64,000 nt of DNA from DASXMT01 sp036521415. Its GTDB lineage: Bacteria; Actinomycetota; Acidimicrobiia; Acidimicrobiales; RAAP-2. Below, in pieces: positions 23,397-32,016 of the stretch (position 1 is its first letter; every line of letters starts with the position of its first letter). A program made the position numbers and the translations under genes. The DNA lies in contig DATDHU010000154.1 in NCBI GenBank assembly GCA_036521415.1, positions 1-64,000 of the forward strand, read 5' to 3'. The notes under the pieces were generated by a model. The model was not told where the DNA came from. It ran no database searches and saw nothing but the letters and a program-made list of their open reading frames with translations.

Positions 23397-24203
23397 CTAC
23401 GAGACAGTGGCACCGTCGATGGGCAGCACCACGCCCGACAGGTAGTCGGACTCCGCGCTGGCCAGGAAACCCACGACCTTGGCACAGTCCTCCGTACTGG
23501 CCGGGCGGCCGATGGCGTTCATGGCGTTGATCGAGACCAAGGTGTCGGATTCCATGGACTCGAAGGCCATGGCCAGGCGCCCGGTGGCCACGTACCCGGG
23601 TGCGATGCAGTTGACGGTGATGCCCGAGGACCCGAGGTCCTGGGCCAGGTACCGGGTGTACATGGCGATGCCGGCCTTGGCCACGCCGTAGTGGGCATAG
23701 GCACCTTGCCTTCCGCCCCGGAGTCCCGAGATGCTGGCCACCGTCACGATCTTCCCCGATCCCTGGCGCTTGAGGAGCGGGGCCACGGCTACACAGGTGT
23801 TGACCGTGCCGTACAGGTTCTTTTTCATCACGGCATCGAACTCGTCCAGATCGAGCTCGGACGCCCGCCCCTCGAACGGTGAGCCCAGACCTCCGCCGGC
23901 GTTGCAGACGACGATGTCGAGCCCTGACCAGGCCTCCTCGACGGTGGCCACCGCCTGTCGCATGGCGTCGGGATCGGTGACGTCCGTCTCGAGGGCCAGG
24001 GCACGCCGGCCGAAAGCCAGGATCTCCTCGGCGGTGGTGTCCGCGGTCATGAGCACCGCCTCTGACTCATACTCACGGTACGAGTGCAGGTCGATATCGA
24101 GCACGGCGATATCGGCACCCAGCTTGGCCAGGTGCAGGGCGTAGGCCCGTCCCAGCCCCCGCGCCGCGCCGGTCACCAGCGCAGTCTTTCCTTCGAGCGT
24201 CAT
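23397..24203 (-). CDS. SDR family oxidoreductase
   Basis: A 268-residue short-chain dehydrogenase. TGAARGLGRAYA is the cofactor loop, VLDIDL ends the second strand, and CNAGGG is the NNAG motif. YGVAKAG supplies the catalytic Tyr and Lys, with serine in VASISG. An insertion after the second strand (residues about 40-70) resembles the mycofactocin-dependent SDR subgroup, though that is uncertain. The ATG at 24203 has an AGGGGAG site. Upstream the frame stays open into the broken repeat-protein gene, because that gene has lost its stop codon. Confidence 0.88.
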   Translation of the reverse strand: MTLEGKTALVTGAARGLGRAYALHLAKLGADIAVLDIDLHSYREYESEAVLMTADTTAEEILAFGRRALALETDVTDPDAMRQAVATVEEAWSGLDIVVCNAGGGLGSPFEGRASELDLDEFDAVMKKNLYGTVNTCVAVAPLLKRQGSGKIVTVASISGLRGGRQGAYAHYGVAKAGIAMYTRYLAQDLGSSGITVNCIAPGYVATGRLAMAFESMESDTLVSINAMNAIGRPASTEDCAKVVGFLASAESDYLSGVVLPIDGATVS

Positions 24204-25318
24204 GGCTCCCCTGTCTTTGCGTCGTTCATCGGCGCCCCCATGTTGGTCGCGCCGGACGGAGGCGCACCATTCCTCGGCATGAGCATCCCGCGGGACGAGC
24301 GTGCGCCCGTCATGCACGGCTTGCATGGCCAGCGAGTCGCCGTACTCGCCGACCCGGAGGGGGCCCGGGCTTATGACAGAGCCGTAGAACCGGGTGTCGC
24401 CGAACGTGAACACGGCCCCGTCGGAGGTGGCCATCGCATATCCAAGATCGGACGGACTCCGCGCCAACGTGAGCACCGAGCGGTCGAGACCGATCCCGCC
24501 CATGGAGCCGAAGTAGGTGGCGTCTCCGTAGCTGAAGACCCCGCCGTCGTTGGCCACCAACCAATAGCCACGACCGTCGGAGGTCGTTGCCATGCCGACC
24601 ACGGGCTGGTTCAAAGGCTGGCCCCCGAGAGAGCCGGAGAAGGTGGCGTCCCCGAAGGTGAAGATCCCACCGTCCGAAGCCACCAGCCAGTACCCACGGC
24701 CATCCGCGGTGGCGGCCATGCCGACGACCGGCTTGTTCAACGAATGGCCGCCCATCGAGCTGTGGAACCCTGCGTCGCCGAAGGCGAAGACGCCGCCGTC
24801 AGCGGCCACCTCCCAGTAGCCATGGCCATCCGGAGTCGACGCCATGCCCACGATGGGGCGTCGAGGCGCTGGCCGCCCATTGAGCCGTGGAATCGCGCAT
24901 CGCCGAAAGCGAAGAGGCCCCCGTCCGCCGCGATCAGCTAGTACCCGCCGCCGTCGGGGGTAACGGCCATGCCGACGACGGGCCGGTTGAGGGGGTGCCC
25001 GGCCATGGAGCCGTAGAAGCTGGCGTCGCCGAAGCTGAACACCTCACCGTCAGAGGCGGCGAGCCAGTAACCCTTCCCATTGGGGGTCGAGGACATGCCG
25101 ACCACGGGGTCACCCGGAGCCAAGACCTGGGCTTCGTGCCCTCGAGCCTCGCTGACCCAGGTAGTTCGGGCATGCGCCGGCCGGCTCCTCGGGACGGCGA
25201 TGGCGGGAGCGGCGAGGGTCGCAGTGAGGGCGAGCACTGCCCCGACCAGACACACGGAGCGGTGGTGCAGAACACCGGCAACCCGTCCACCCCTGCCCAA
25301 AGCCCCCCCGGTGTCCAC
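24204..25318 (-). pseudogene. Broken secreted repeat protein (six 42-residue repeats)
   Basis: The 5' end encodes a signal peptide (LVGAVLALTATLAAPAIAVP). Six repeats of 42 residues follow, with the consensus PVVGMAxTxDGxGYWLVAxD GG, then FxFGDAxFxGSMGG. The second repeat has TAG where all others have the Trp codon TGG (24938-24940). At about 24855-24859 one C is missing from a run, shifting the frame between repeats 2 and 3. The sixth repeat is divergent, and the frame then runs into the SDR without a stop. In the intact state this would be a secreted surface protein of beta-propeller-like repeats, a type I associate with Acidimicrobiia. Either decay or a sequencing error could explain the single-base shift. 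The nonsense codon favours decay. Confidence 0.85.
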
Positions 25319-25761
25319 TGGGAACCCCCCTTGACGACGCGAGACTCCATCCCACCCAGCAGGTTCAGTTCTCAGTTCAGGCGGTGACCGGCGCCTCCGG
25401 GTGGTGAGTTTGGTCTACCCAGATTTTGGTTACATGTACCCGGTTTTTGGAATTCTCAAAAGAGCGCCAACAGCAAACACTTGGATGAGTTCACAGGTGA
25501 TGAGCGTGGCCCGTCTTGGTGGGTTCTGGCGAGAATCGCAACCAGTTCTATGCGGCGGCCGGCTCCTCGGGGCGGCGGCGGGAGCGCCGCAGCGTCGCGG
25601 TGACGGCCAACACGACCACGGCCAACACACCGACCGGTGGCGCAGGACACCAGCAACTCGTCCACCCCTGCTCAAGGCCGCCCTCATGTCCACTCGGAGC
25701 CCCCTTTGACGACGCCGGTTTGAACGACGCCGGGCCTCCACCCCGGCAGTTACCTCCTGGT
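25319..25761. repeat. Gap with a decayed tandem duplication
   Basis: No intact gene. Sequence from about 25182 to 25395 is repeated in diverged form at about 25560-25782. The shared block contains, in minus-strand order, the last codons of the CMD gene (EAPV then two residues and TGA), a spacer with TTGACGACG in the plus-strand reading, and the start of the secreted repeat protein (RGGRVAGVL, HRSVC). In the outer copy the signal-peptide frame is broken. About 25400-25545 is unrelated and less GC-rich. Confidence 0.65.
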
Positions 25762-26727
25762 TCAGACGCTGACCGGTGCCTCCTGCCCGTACAGCACGTC
25801 GCCGTCGTCGGCCAGGTCGTAGTACTCGACCCCTTCGGTCACGTGGGCTTCGTCGCCGGCCAGGGCCACCGCCACCTTCTGCGCGCTGTTGCGCAGGATG
25901 TCGAAGACGATCTCCACGACCTCGGCCGGGTCGAAGTACGTGCGCACCTGGACCACCAGCTCGGGGGTGATCTCGGCCGGTTGGGTGATGACGGCGTCGG
26001 TGAGCCGGAGGGCCACCTTGTGGCGCTCGGTGAGGTCGGTCGTCTCATACCAGTCGATCTTGGTGAACATCGACTCATCGGCCCCCGCCCTGATGGCCTG
26101 CACCGAGCGCGTCGACTGGCAGATACGGCAGTTGTGCTGGCGCGCCCCTCGAAGCCGGACCAGCTCGGTGGTGACCGGGTCGAGCTGATCCATGCGGGCG
26201 ATGGTCTTCATCAGGTCATCGAACCGCTCCCCTACGTCGGTTGCGGCCGGGCGGTCACGACCGGCGACCGCGCCGACCTGTCGCACGTCGAAGAGCCGGG
26301 CGATGGTCAGTTCCATCCGCCGCTCGTAGTCGAAGGCATACAGCCCGATGACGAAGCCACCCAGCTCGTCGGGCGGCAGCTGGCCGCTCAGGGCACCCCG
26401 GTCGGCGTCTCCGATGCCGGCCACATCGATCACGAACCGCTCGGTGAAATCCAGGACCACGCGCTCGGTCTCGGTGAACAGCGGTGACGTCGGCCATTCG
26501 GCCAGGGCCACCATTTTGTCGGCGGGCAGCCGGGGCGCGCCCTTCGGCCGGCGATCGCCGGACTCCGGGTCCCGCAAGAGCATGGCGATGCGGTTCCGCG
26601 CTAGCTCGAGCAGCTCGGGGTTGGCGGCGCCCCACACGCAGTCGCTCAATGCAGTCAGGGCGAGCAGGGGCTCAGGGGCCAGGCGGGGCCTGGGGTCCTC
26701 GCCCGTGGTCAAGGTGATCCAGTCCAT
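25762..26727 (-). CDS. Carboxymuconolactone decarboxylase/AhpD-like family protein
   Basis: A 321-residue protein with two all-helical CMD-like halves. The second half has the AhpD-type redox motif in HNCRICQSTR (CxxC) near residue 200. The first half lacks cysteines at the matching place. AhpD-like proteins are peroxidase partners or, without the motif, decarboxylases. The CxxC and nearby acidic and histidine residues suggest a thiol peroxidase-type activity, but no partner gene is nearby. The ATG at 26727 is the only good start. Its 3' end was once duplicated (see 25319-25761). Confidence 0.8.
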   Translation of the reverse strand: MDWITLTTGEDPRPRLAPEPLLALTALSDCVWGAANPELLELARNRIAMLLRDPESGDRRPKGAPRLPADKMVALAEWPTSPLFTETERVVLDFTERFVIDVAGIGDADRGALSGQLPPDELGGFVIGLYAFDYERRMELTIARLFDVRQVGAVAGRDRPAATDVGERFDDLMKTIARMDQLDPVTTELVRLRGARQHNCRICQSTRSVQAIRAGADESMFTKIDWYETTDLTERHKVALRLTDAVITQPAEITPELVVQVRTYFDPAEVVEIVFDILRNSAQKVAVALAGDEAHVTEGVEYYDLADDGDVLYGQEAPVSV

Positions 26728-26849
26728 GTCTCATAGTGTTTCAGGATTGGCCGCGCCTGGCTGGCCGGGCGGCCGACGGGACTCGATGGATCGACAGGCT
26801 CGACGTGTCGAGGGCCGTGCGCGGCGCAAGTTGTTCGACCGCCGCAGGA

Positions 26850-26881
26850 TTGACAACCCGACCGTATTTCAATACAGTCCG
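26850..26881 (+). promoter_or_regulatory. Promoter and TetR operator of the MFS-TetR operon
   Basis: TTGACA at 26850-26855 and TACAGT at 26873-26878 are 17 bases apart, a textbook promoter. An inverted repeat overlaps it: CCGACCGTATT (26858-26868), a two-base centre, and AATACAGTCCG (26871-26881), 9 of 11 bases paired. The operator covers the spacer and -10, so bound TetR would block RNA polymerase. Confidence 0.75.
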
Positions 26882-26926
26882 TCTTGATTCTAAATCCACA
26901 GAAACGACGATCCGGGGAGACGATCC

Positions 26927-28525
26927 ATGGCCAGGCTCGATCGGAAATGGTGGACCTTGATCGCCGTGTGCACGGCGATCTTCATGCTGTTGCTGGACAT
27001 CACCGTGGTCAACGTGGCCCTGCCCGACATCCAGCGGTCGCTGCACTCGTCGTTCAGTGACCTTCAGTGGGTGGTGGACGCCTACGCGTTGACCCTGGCC
27101 GCCTTCTTGCTCACCGCCGGGGTCGTCGGCGACATGTTCGGGCGGCGAGAGGTATTCGCCATCGGGCTCGGGGTGTTCTCGGTGGCCTCGCTGGTGTGCG
27201 GGCTGTCGACCACGTCGTTGATGCTGAACCTGTCCCGAGCCGTGCAAGGGGTGGGCGGCGCCATCATGTTCGCCACCTCACTGGCCCTCATCGCCCAGGC
27301 CTTCCAAGGGAAGGACCGAGGGACGGCATTCGGGATCTTCGGCGCCGTCACTGGTGGCGCGGTGGCCGTCGGCCCGCTGGTCGGCGGGGCGATCACCAGC
27401 GGCATCGGCTGGCGTTGGATCTTCTTCGTCAACGTGCCCATCGGGGTCGGGGCCATCATCATCACGCTGGCCCGAATCCAAGAGTCGCGGGACCCCAACA
27501 CCAGGCGGATCGACTGGATCGGCTTCGTCACCTTCTCGGGCTCGCTCTTCATGCTGGTGTTCGCCTTGGTCCGCGGGAACACGGCCGGGTGGGGAAGCGC
27601 CCAGATCGTCGGCTTGCTGATCGGAGCGGGCATCCTCATGGCCGTCTTCTTGGTGGCCGAGCTCCGCCTACGCGACCCGATGCTCGACCTCGCCTTGTTC
27701 CGGCGACCGGCCATGATCGGCATCTCGGGAGCGGCTTTCACCCTTTCGGCCTCCATCTTCGCCCTGTTCTTGTACCTGACGCTGTTCATCCAGGACGACC
27801 TCGGCTACGGGCCGCTCGCCGCCGGGGTCAGGTTCCTCCCCCTCACCCTCCTTGCCTTCATCGTGGCTCCGGTGGCGGGCAAGCTCACCGTCCGGTTCCC
27901 GGCGCGCTACATGCTGGGCATCGGCCTCCTGTTGGTTGCCGGCGGCTGCCTGTTGATGGCCACCATTCAGCCCACCTCGCAATGGACGGTGCTGCTCCCC
28001 GGGTTCATCCTGGCCGGTGCTGGCATCGGGATGATCAATCCCGTGCTTGCCTCGTCGGCGGTGGCCGTGGTGCCACCGGAGCGCAGCGGCATGGCCTCGG
28101 GGATCAACTCCACGTTCCGGCAGGTGGGCATAGCCACCGGTATCGCCGGGCTGGGCGCCGTCTTCCAGAGCGACATCCGGACCAAGGTGACCGACTCCCT
28201 GTTGAGCACGCCGGCCGGGCAGCAGGTGGCGGCCCAGCACGGCGCACAGCTGGGCCCGGCCCTCACCGCCGGTCAGGTACAGCAAGCAGTGGCCGGGCTC
28301 CCCCCCGCTCAGGCCCACGCCCTCAGTACGGCGTACCACACCGGCTTCGCCAGCTCCCTCAATTTGTTGATGGTGATCGGCGCCATCATCGCCTTCGTCG
28401 GCGCCGTCGGGTCCTTCATCCTGGTCCGCCAGCGGGACTTCATCTCCGGCCATCAACCGGAGCAGGGGGCGCCTGGAGGACCGGGGCCGCCCAAAGAAGT
28501 CGAGCCGGCTCCGGTGGTGGCATGA
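26927..28525 (+). CDS. MFS drug:H+ antiporter, DHA2 (EmrB/QacA) family
   Basis: A 532-residue transporter with 14 predicted membrane spans. Family motifs are LLDITVVNVALPDIQ in span 1, the loop motif GDMFGRREVF, and motif C-like GPLVGGAIT in span 5. An Ala/Gln-rich extracytoplasmic loop lies before the last spans (about residues 420-465). The ATG has a GGGGAGA site. The gene overlaps its TetR regulator by 4 bp, and the promoter carries the matching operator. It is probably an inducible multidrug exporter; substrates are unknown. Confidence 0.93.
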   Translation: MARLDRKWWTLIAVCTAIFMLLLDITVVNVALPDIQRSLHSSFSDLQWVVDAYALTLAAFLLTAGVVGDMFGRREVFAIGLGVFSVASLVCGLSTTSLMLNLSRAVQGVGGAIMFATSLALIAQAFQGKDRGTAFGIFGAVTGGAVAVGPLVGGAITSGIGWRWIFFVNVPIGVGAIIITLARIQESRDPNTRRIDWIGFVTFSGSLFMLVFALVRGNTAGWGSAQIVGLLIGAGILMAVFLVAELRLRDPMLDLALFRRPAMIGISGAAFTLSASIFALFLYLTLFIQDDLGYGPLAAGVRFLPLTLLAFIVAPVAGKLTVRFPARYMLGIGLLLVAGGCLLMATIQPTSQWTVLLPGFILAGAGIGMINPVLASSAVAVVPPERSGMASGINSTFRQVGIATGIAGLGAVFQSDIRTKVTDSLLSTPAGQQVAAQHGAQLGPALTAGQVQQAVAGLPPAQAHALSTAYHTGFASSLNLLMVIGAIIAFVGAVGSFILVRQRDFISGHQPEQGAPGGPGPPKEVEPAPVVA

Positions 28526-29265
28526 GCGGCGCCCTGTCTGCGTCGGCCGCGGGAGAGGCCCTCGAGCCGGGGTCGCCCTCGGGCGAAGGGCCACAACCGG
28601 CGGCCCTCGGCGCCGCTGGGTCCCGGACGACCCGGACGACCCGGGCCCCCGGACGCCCCCGCGACCAGCGGGCCAGCCGGGCCATCACTGAGGCTGCCAT
28701 CCGGCAGCTCGACGACGCCGGGTACTCGGCCATGTCGATGGAGAGCGTGGCCAGCGAAGCCGGAGTCGCCCGGGCCACCGTCTACCGCCGCTACCGCGAC
28801 AAGGCCGACCTCATCACCAGCGCCATCGCTGACCACGCTGCGTCGATCCCGTCCGGGCCGTCCGAGGACCCGAAGGCTGATCTCTGCCGCTTCCTGATCG
28901 ATTTCGACCATCGCTTTGCCGCCTGGGGCATGGGCGTACTCGGGTCCCTGATGACCAATCGGGACAACCCCGGTGCCCTGGACCTGCATCGCCAACGGGT
29001 CATTGCTCCCCGACTGGCCTACGGGCGACGCCTCTTGGAGCAAGCCCAGGCCAACGGGGAGCTCCGGTCCGACGCCGACCTCGATCTCGCCTTCCAGATG
29101 TTGTCCGGTTCGGTGTTCCAGCGGCGGGTGGCCGGGATGGTCAGCACCCCCGGTTGGGCGGCGCGAGCGGTGGACGCCATCTGGAACGGGATGGGCCCAG
29201 GGCCGCGCCCAGGCCCCGTCCCGGTCAGGACCGGCGGCCGAGGTGCTCAGCGAAGAAGGCCATGA
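28522..29265 (+). CDS. TetR family regulator of the upstream MFS pump
   Basis: A 247-residue protein with a 50-residue Ala/Gly/Pro/Thr-rich lead, then a TetR helix-turn-helix (ITEAAIRQLDDAGYSAMSME, VASEAGVARATVYRRYRDKA) and a C-terminal domain of the TetR_C_11-like kind. The ATG overlaps the MFS stop (ATGA). The C-terminus is Pro/Arg-rich and overlaps the convergent hydrolase gene by 41 bp, which may mean the true stop has moved downstream. It is expected to bind 26858-26881. Confidence 0.9.
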   Translation: MSGALSASAAGEALEPGSPSGEGPQPAALGAAGSRTTRTTRAPGRPRDQRASRAITEAAIRQLDDAGYSAMSMESVASEAGVARATVYRRYRDKADLITSAIADHAASIPSGPSEDPKADLCRFLIDFDHRFAAWGMGVLGSLMTNRDNPGALDLHRQRVIAPRLAYGRRLLEQAQANGELRSDADLDLAFQMLSGSVFQRRVAGMVSTPGWAARAVDAIWNGMGPGPRPGPVPVRTGGRGAQRRRP

Positions 29266-29854
29266 GACGATCGCCGGCGTCGGTGGCTGCCGCTTCGTCA
29301 TAGTTCTCCGACCCGTCGCGGAAGAAGCCGTGGCCGGCACCTGGGTAGACGATCGTGTCGGGATGGTGGGCCTGGACCCGCTCGATTGCCTCGGTGGGGA
29401 TGTACTCGTCGCTCCCCCCGAAGAAGAGCAGCGTCGGACAACGCGGCTCGCCCAGCTCGTCGGCGATGCCGGCACCGTAGAAGCCCACGGCGGCGTCGAA
29501 GCCGGTGCCGTGGACGGCCGAGTGGTAGGTCAGGCGGCCGCCCATGCAAAAGCCGGTGACGCCGACCTTGTCGGCGCCCATGGTCCGCAGGCGGGCCGCG
29601 GCCTCGTCGATGTCCCCTTGTGTCCGCTCCGGTTCGAGCGAGCCCATCAAGGTGGCGAAGTCAGCCCCCTCGGTACCACCGGCCCGGAAGAACAGGTCGG
29701 GGGCGATGGCGCCATAGCCCGCAGTGGCCAGGCGCTGGCAGACCCGGAGCAACTGGGGCGAGATGCCGTTTCCCTCGTGGATGACCACGACCCCGGGCCA
29801 TGGCGGGTCGGCGGCAGGGAGGGACACGAAATAGGGCAGTGCGATATCGGGCAT
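29225..29854 (-). CDS. Dienelactone hydrolase family protein
   Basis: A 209-residue alpha/beta hydrolase. The catalytic triad is visible: Cys in GFCMGGR near residue 115, Asp in FFGGSDEYIP, His in GAGHGFFRD. The early strand PGVVVIHEGNGI has the conserved Glu that activates the nucleophile in dienelactone hydrolase. I start at the ATG at 29854; longer frames cross the promoter repeats of the divergent toxin-antitoxin pair. Such enzymes hydrolyse small lactones or esters. Confidence 0.9.
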   Translation of the reverse strand: MPDIALPYFVSLPAADPPWPGVVVIHEGNGISPQLLRVCQRLATAGYGAIAPDLFFRAGGTEGADFATLMGSLEPERTQGDIDEAAARLRTMGADKVGVTGFCMGGRLTYHSAVHGTGFDAAVGFYGAGIADELGEPRCPTLLFFGGSDEYIPTEAIERVQAHHPDTIVYPGAGHGFFRDGSENYDEAAATDAGDRLMAFFAEHLGRRS

Positions 29855-29950
29855 GGCGACACTCTTGCACCCGGGGCCGCGGGCGCGCCCGGGTGCACTT
29901 GAACGAGGTGGCCTCCGCCCTCGGCGCCGGCCCGAGCCGCCTGTCCTTGA

Positions 29951-29984
29951 GTTGACATCTGGTTGCGGTTGACATCTGGTTGCG
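29951..29984. repeat. Perfect tandem 17-bp repeat in the antitoxin promoter
   Basis: GTTGACATCTGGTTGCG occurs at 29951-29967 and again at 29968-29984 with no gap and no mismatch. It ends 13 bases before the antitoxin GTG. Direct repeats here would suit autoregulation by the antitoxin. Confidence 0.9.
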
Positions 29985-29991
29985 ATAGGCT
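29963..29991 (+). promoter_or_regulatory. Likely leaderless promoter of the RES-Xre pair
   Basis: TAGGCT at 29986-29991 ends 6 bases before the GTG at 29998. A 17-base spacer separates it from TTGCGG at 29963-29968. The -35 match is poor, and the 17-bp repeat overlaps it. No Shine-Dalgarno site is visible. Confidence 0.45.
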
Positions 29992-29997
29992 GCGGGC

Positions 29998-30441
29998 GTG
30001 AACGAGGTCGCCACCCTGATTCAGCTGCCCCCAGCCGAAGCGGCCAGCCGGATCCTGGCCGGAGCCGACCGGTCGTGGGCCCGTCGCTTCGTCGACGAAG
30101 TGGACCGCCAGCAGGCGACAGGTCGGCTCCAGCACCTGACCAGCCGGTGGCAGATCTCCAACGCCGCCGCGGCAGAGATCTTCGGCGTCTCACGGCAGGC
30201 GTTCTCGAAGTGGCTGACCAAGGGGCCCCCTGCCGGCCGGGAAGGCGCCATCGCCGATCTCGATGCGGCCACCGAGCTACTCGAGCGCTACCTGCGCCCC
30301 GAGCGCATCCCCGCCGTGGTCAGGCGCGAGGCGCCGGCCCTAGATGGGCGGTCCCTCCTGCAGCTGGCCCGGACGGCCCCGAGTGCCGAGGTCCTCGAGG
30401 CGGTGCGGACCATGTTCGACCTCCGCCGCGTCCAGCCGTGA
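29998..30441 (+). CDS. Xre/MbcA/ParS-type antitoxin
   Basis: A 147-residue protein. A helix-turn-helix is visible in ISNAAAAEIFGVSRQAFSKW near residues 58-77. After it comes a helical domain with LERYLRPERIPAVVRR and GRSLLQLAR, which fits the toxin-binding domain of Xre/MbcA/ParS antitoxins (DUF2384-like). Its stop overlaps the RES toxin start as GTGA, the normal order for these type II modules. It would neutralise the toxin and repress the operon, probably through the 17-bp repeats. Confidence 0.75.
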   Translation: MNEVATLIQLPPAEAASRILAGADRSWARRFVDEVDRQQATGRLQHLTSRWQISNAAAAEIFGVSRQAFSKWLTKGPPAGREGAIADLDAATELLERYLRPERIPAVVRREAPALDGRSLLQLARTAPSAEVLEAVRTMFDLRRVQP

Positions 30442-31004
30442 CGGGCCCGATCGCCGTCCTGCGGCTCCCCGACGACCACACCTGGCTGCGGGTCGCCGAC
30501 ACCGGCTGGTCCGATCCACTGGACCCGGCCTGGGCGTCACCGCTCGGGGGACGCCGGAATCCCCCGGCCTCGTTCCCCGTCTTGTACCTCAACGAGGACC
30601 TCACGACCGCACGGGCCCAACTACACACGCTGTTGCGTTCCTGGCCGGCCAACCCGGAGGACCTGCGGGGTGACGCCCCGTACGTGCTCATCCTGGTCGG
30701 CCTGCCCCGTCGGCAACCGGTCGCCGACGCCCTCAGCGATGACGGCCTGAGCTCGCTCGGTCTTCCCACCTCGTATCCCTTCGACGCCCACGGCGCAACC
30801 GTTCCCCACCGGATCTGCCAGCGGGTCGCGACCAGCGTCCACGATGCGGGACTCCGGGGTGTTTGGTGTCGGTCGGCGGCGACGACCGACGGTACGGGCC
30901 GCGAACTGGCTTGGTTCCCGAGCAGTTCTCGTTCTCGCGCTCGGGCAGTGGGACGCCCCCTCCCGTTTGCCCAATGGTGGACGGCGGAGTCAGTCGCCGG
31001 GTAG
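30438..31004 (+). CDS. RES domain toxin
   Basis: A 188-residue protein read from the GTG at 30438; longer frames lie inside the antitoxin gene. It matches the RES fold pattern: WASPLGGRRNPPASFPVLYL contains the conserved Arg and the LYL strand, followed by a helix (LTTARAQLHTLL) and, near the end, GVWCRSAATTDGTGRELAWF with the conserved Ser region. RES toxins (MbcT, Res) degrade NAD+. The usual Glu in the helix after the strand appears as Gln here (ARAQ), so activity may be altered. The antitoxin upstream supports the assignment. Confidence 0.75.
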   Translation: MTGPIAVLRLPDDHTWLRVADTGWSDPLDPAWASPLGGRRNPPASFPVLYLNEDLTTARAQLHTLLRSWPANPEDLRGDAPYVLILVGLPRRQPVADALSDDGLSSLGLPTSYPFDAHGATVPHRICQRVATSVHDAGLRGVWCRSAATTDGTGRELAWFPSSSRSRARAVGRPLPFAQWWTAESVAG

Positions 31005-31057
31005 TTGCTGTCCGACTGAGGTTGATCGACGGCGCCCGACGGCGCCAATGGGGCCGA

Positions 31058-31945
31058 CTATGAGTCCTGCCGTCGGCCGGCCGACGGTGGGCCGGGACTG
31101 TCGACGGTGGGCGTGCCGTCTGCCGGCCTGGTCTGGAACACCGGCCAGCAAACCTCGATCCGGTGCTTGGACTCATCCTCGGTGTGGGTGAAGGTGACCA
31201 GGTAGTTCTCGCGGATAGGGCCCTCGACACCCAGCTCCCGCTCGGCCACGTAGGTGCCGAGGAGGCCGTAGGTCCGGTCCAACTCGTGGAACGAGCCCTC
31301 GTGAACGGTGATGGCCAGCTCGGCCGCGGGGAGGTCGAAGGGCGCCGCTCGACCCGTTGGGCCGATCCCGGCGGCCACGGGCACGGGCACGAACGCCGTG
31401 ACGTCGCCCTCTTCGAGCTCGAAGAGCTCGTTGGGGTAGAGCGCGCCGCCCGGCCCGGCCGGCTCGACACCGGCGGCGGCAAGGACTCTGTACAGCTCCT
31501 CGAATGCGCCCACCCACCAATCTTCGAGACCCTCCATGGTCACCGGCTCGGTGATGGCCAGGGTTGGGGTCACGGGCACCGACCGGTACTCGACGGCGAT
31601 AGGCGTCGTCGGCCGTTCGAGCAGGGCCCGCAGCGATGCCACCGTCGACTGGGTCTGCGACAACTGCGACTCCATCCGCTCCAGGTGGGCCACCACCACC
31701 TCGTTGCGCGAGCCCACGTCGGGCGCATCGAGGACCGCCTTCACCTCCTCCAGCGGCATGCCCATGTCTCGGAAGCGCCGGATGACCTGCGCCACCGGCA
31801 CCTGCGACGCGTCGTAGAGGCGGTACCCGCTGGCTCCGTCGACTTGGGCCGGCTCCAGCAGCCCGACGTCGTGATAGTGCCGGAGCGCCTTGACGCTCAG
31901 GTGGGTCATGCGGGAGAAGTCGCCGATCGTCACCAGTACGTCCAT
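31058..31945 (-). CDS. MerR family regulator with GyrI-like ligand domain
   Basis: A 295-residue BmrR-type activator. The MerR winged helix is at the start (VTIGDFSRMTHLSVKALRHY, HDVGLLEPA), followed by a coiled-coil dimer helix (LERMESQLSQTQSTVASLRA). A C-terminal GyrI-like small-molecule domain covers residues about 125-275. Its own promoter (31953-31983) has the 19-base spacer of MerR targets, and a near copy precedes the MFS pump at 33489. It probably senses a drug and activates both genes. The start at 31945 matches a leaderless message. Confidence 0.9.
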   Translation of the reverse strand: MDVLVTIGDFSRMTHLSVKALRHYHDVGLLEPAQVDGASGYRLYDASQVPVAQVIRRFRDMGMPLEEVKAVLDAPDVGSRNEVVVAHLERMESQLSQTQSTVASLRALLERPTTPIAVEYRSVPVTPTLAITEPVTMEGLEDWWVGAFEELYRVLAAAGVEPAGPGGALYPNELFELEEGDVTAFVPVPVAAGIGPTGRAAPFDLPAAELAITVHEGSFHELDRTYGLLGTYVAERELGVEGPIRENYLVTFTHTEDESKHRIEVCWPVFQTRPADGTPTVDSPGPPSAGRRQDS

Positions 31946-31952
31946 GCGCTCG

Positions 31953-31983
31953 ATTGTGGACCCTCCCGCGACGGGAATGTCAA
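31953..31983 (-). promoter_or_regulatory. MerR-type promoter of the merR gene
   Basis: On the minus strand TTGACA (31983-31978) and CACAAT (31958-31953) are separated by 19 bases, the over-long spacer remodelled by MerR activators. The spacer holds the dyad TCCCG, a few bases, CGGGA. Seven bases separate the -10 from the ATG, so the message is leaderless. Confidence 0.75.
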
Positions 31984-32016
31984 GAACGAAGCAAAGACCT
32001 GGCCCAGCGCTCACGT

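Noticed and set aside
23397..24851. A single 484-residue repeat-SDR fusion protein
   Set aside because: The open frame is an accident: the SDR has its own start and strong ribosome-binding site at 24203, and the repeat part is the broken end of another gene.
25548..25700. Possible sortase-type tail (hydrophobic helix, Arg-rich end)
   Set aside because: It arises in an alternative frame of the decayed signal-peptide copy, has no start codon and no LPxTG.
27067..29265. A long 732-residue frame over the MFS gene
   Set aside because: It is a GC-rich shadow of the transporter; only its last 247 residues, from 28522, are a real TetR protein.
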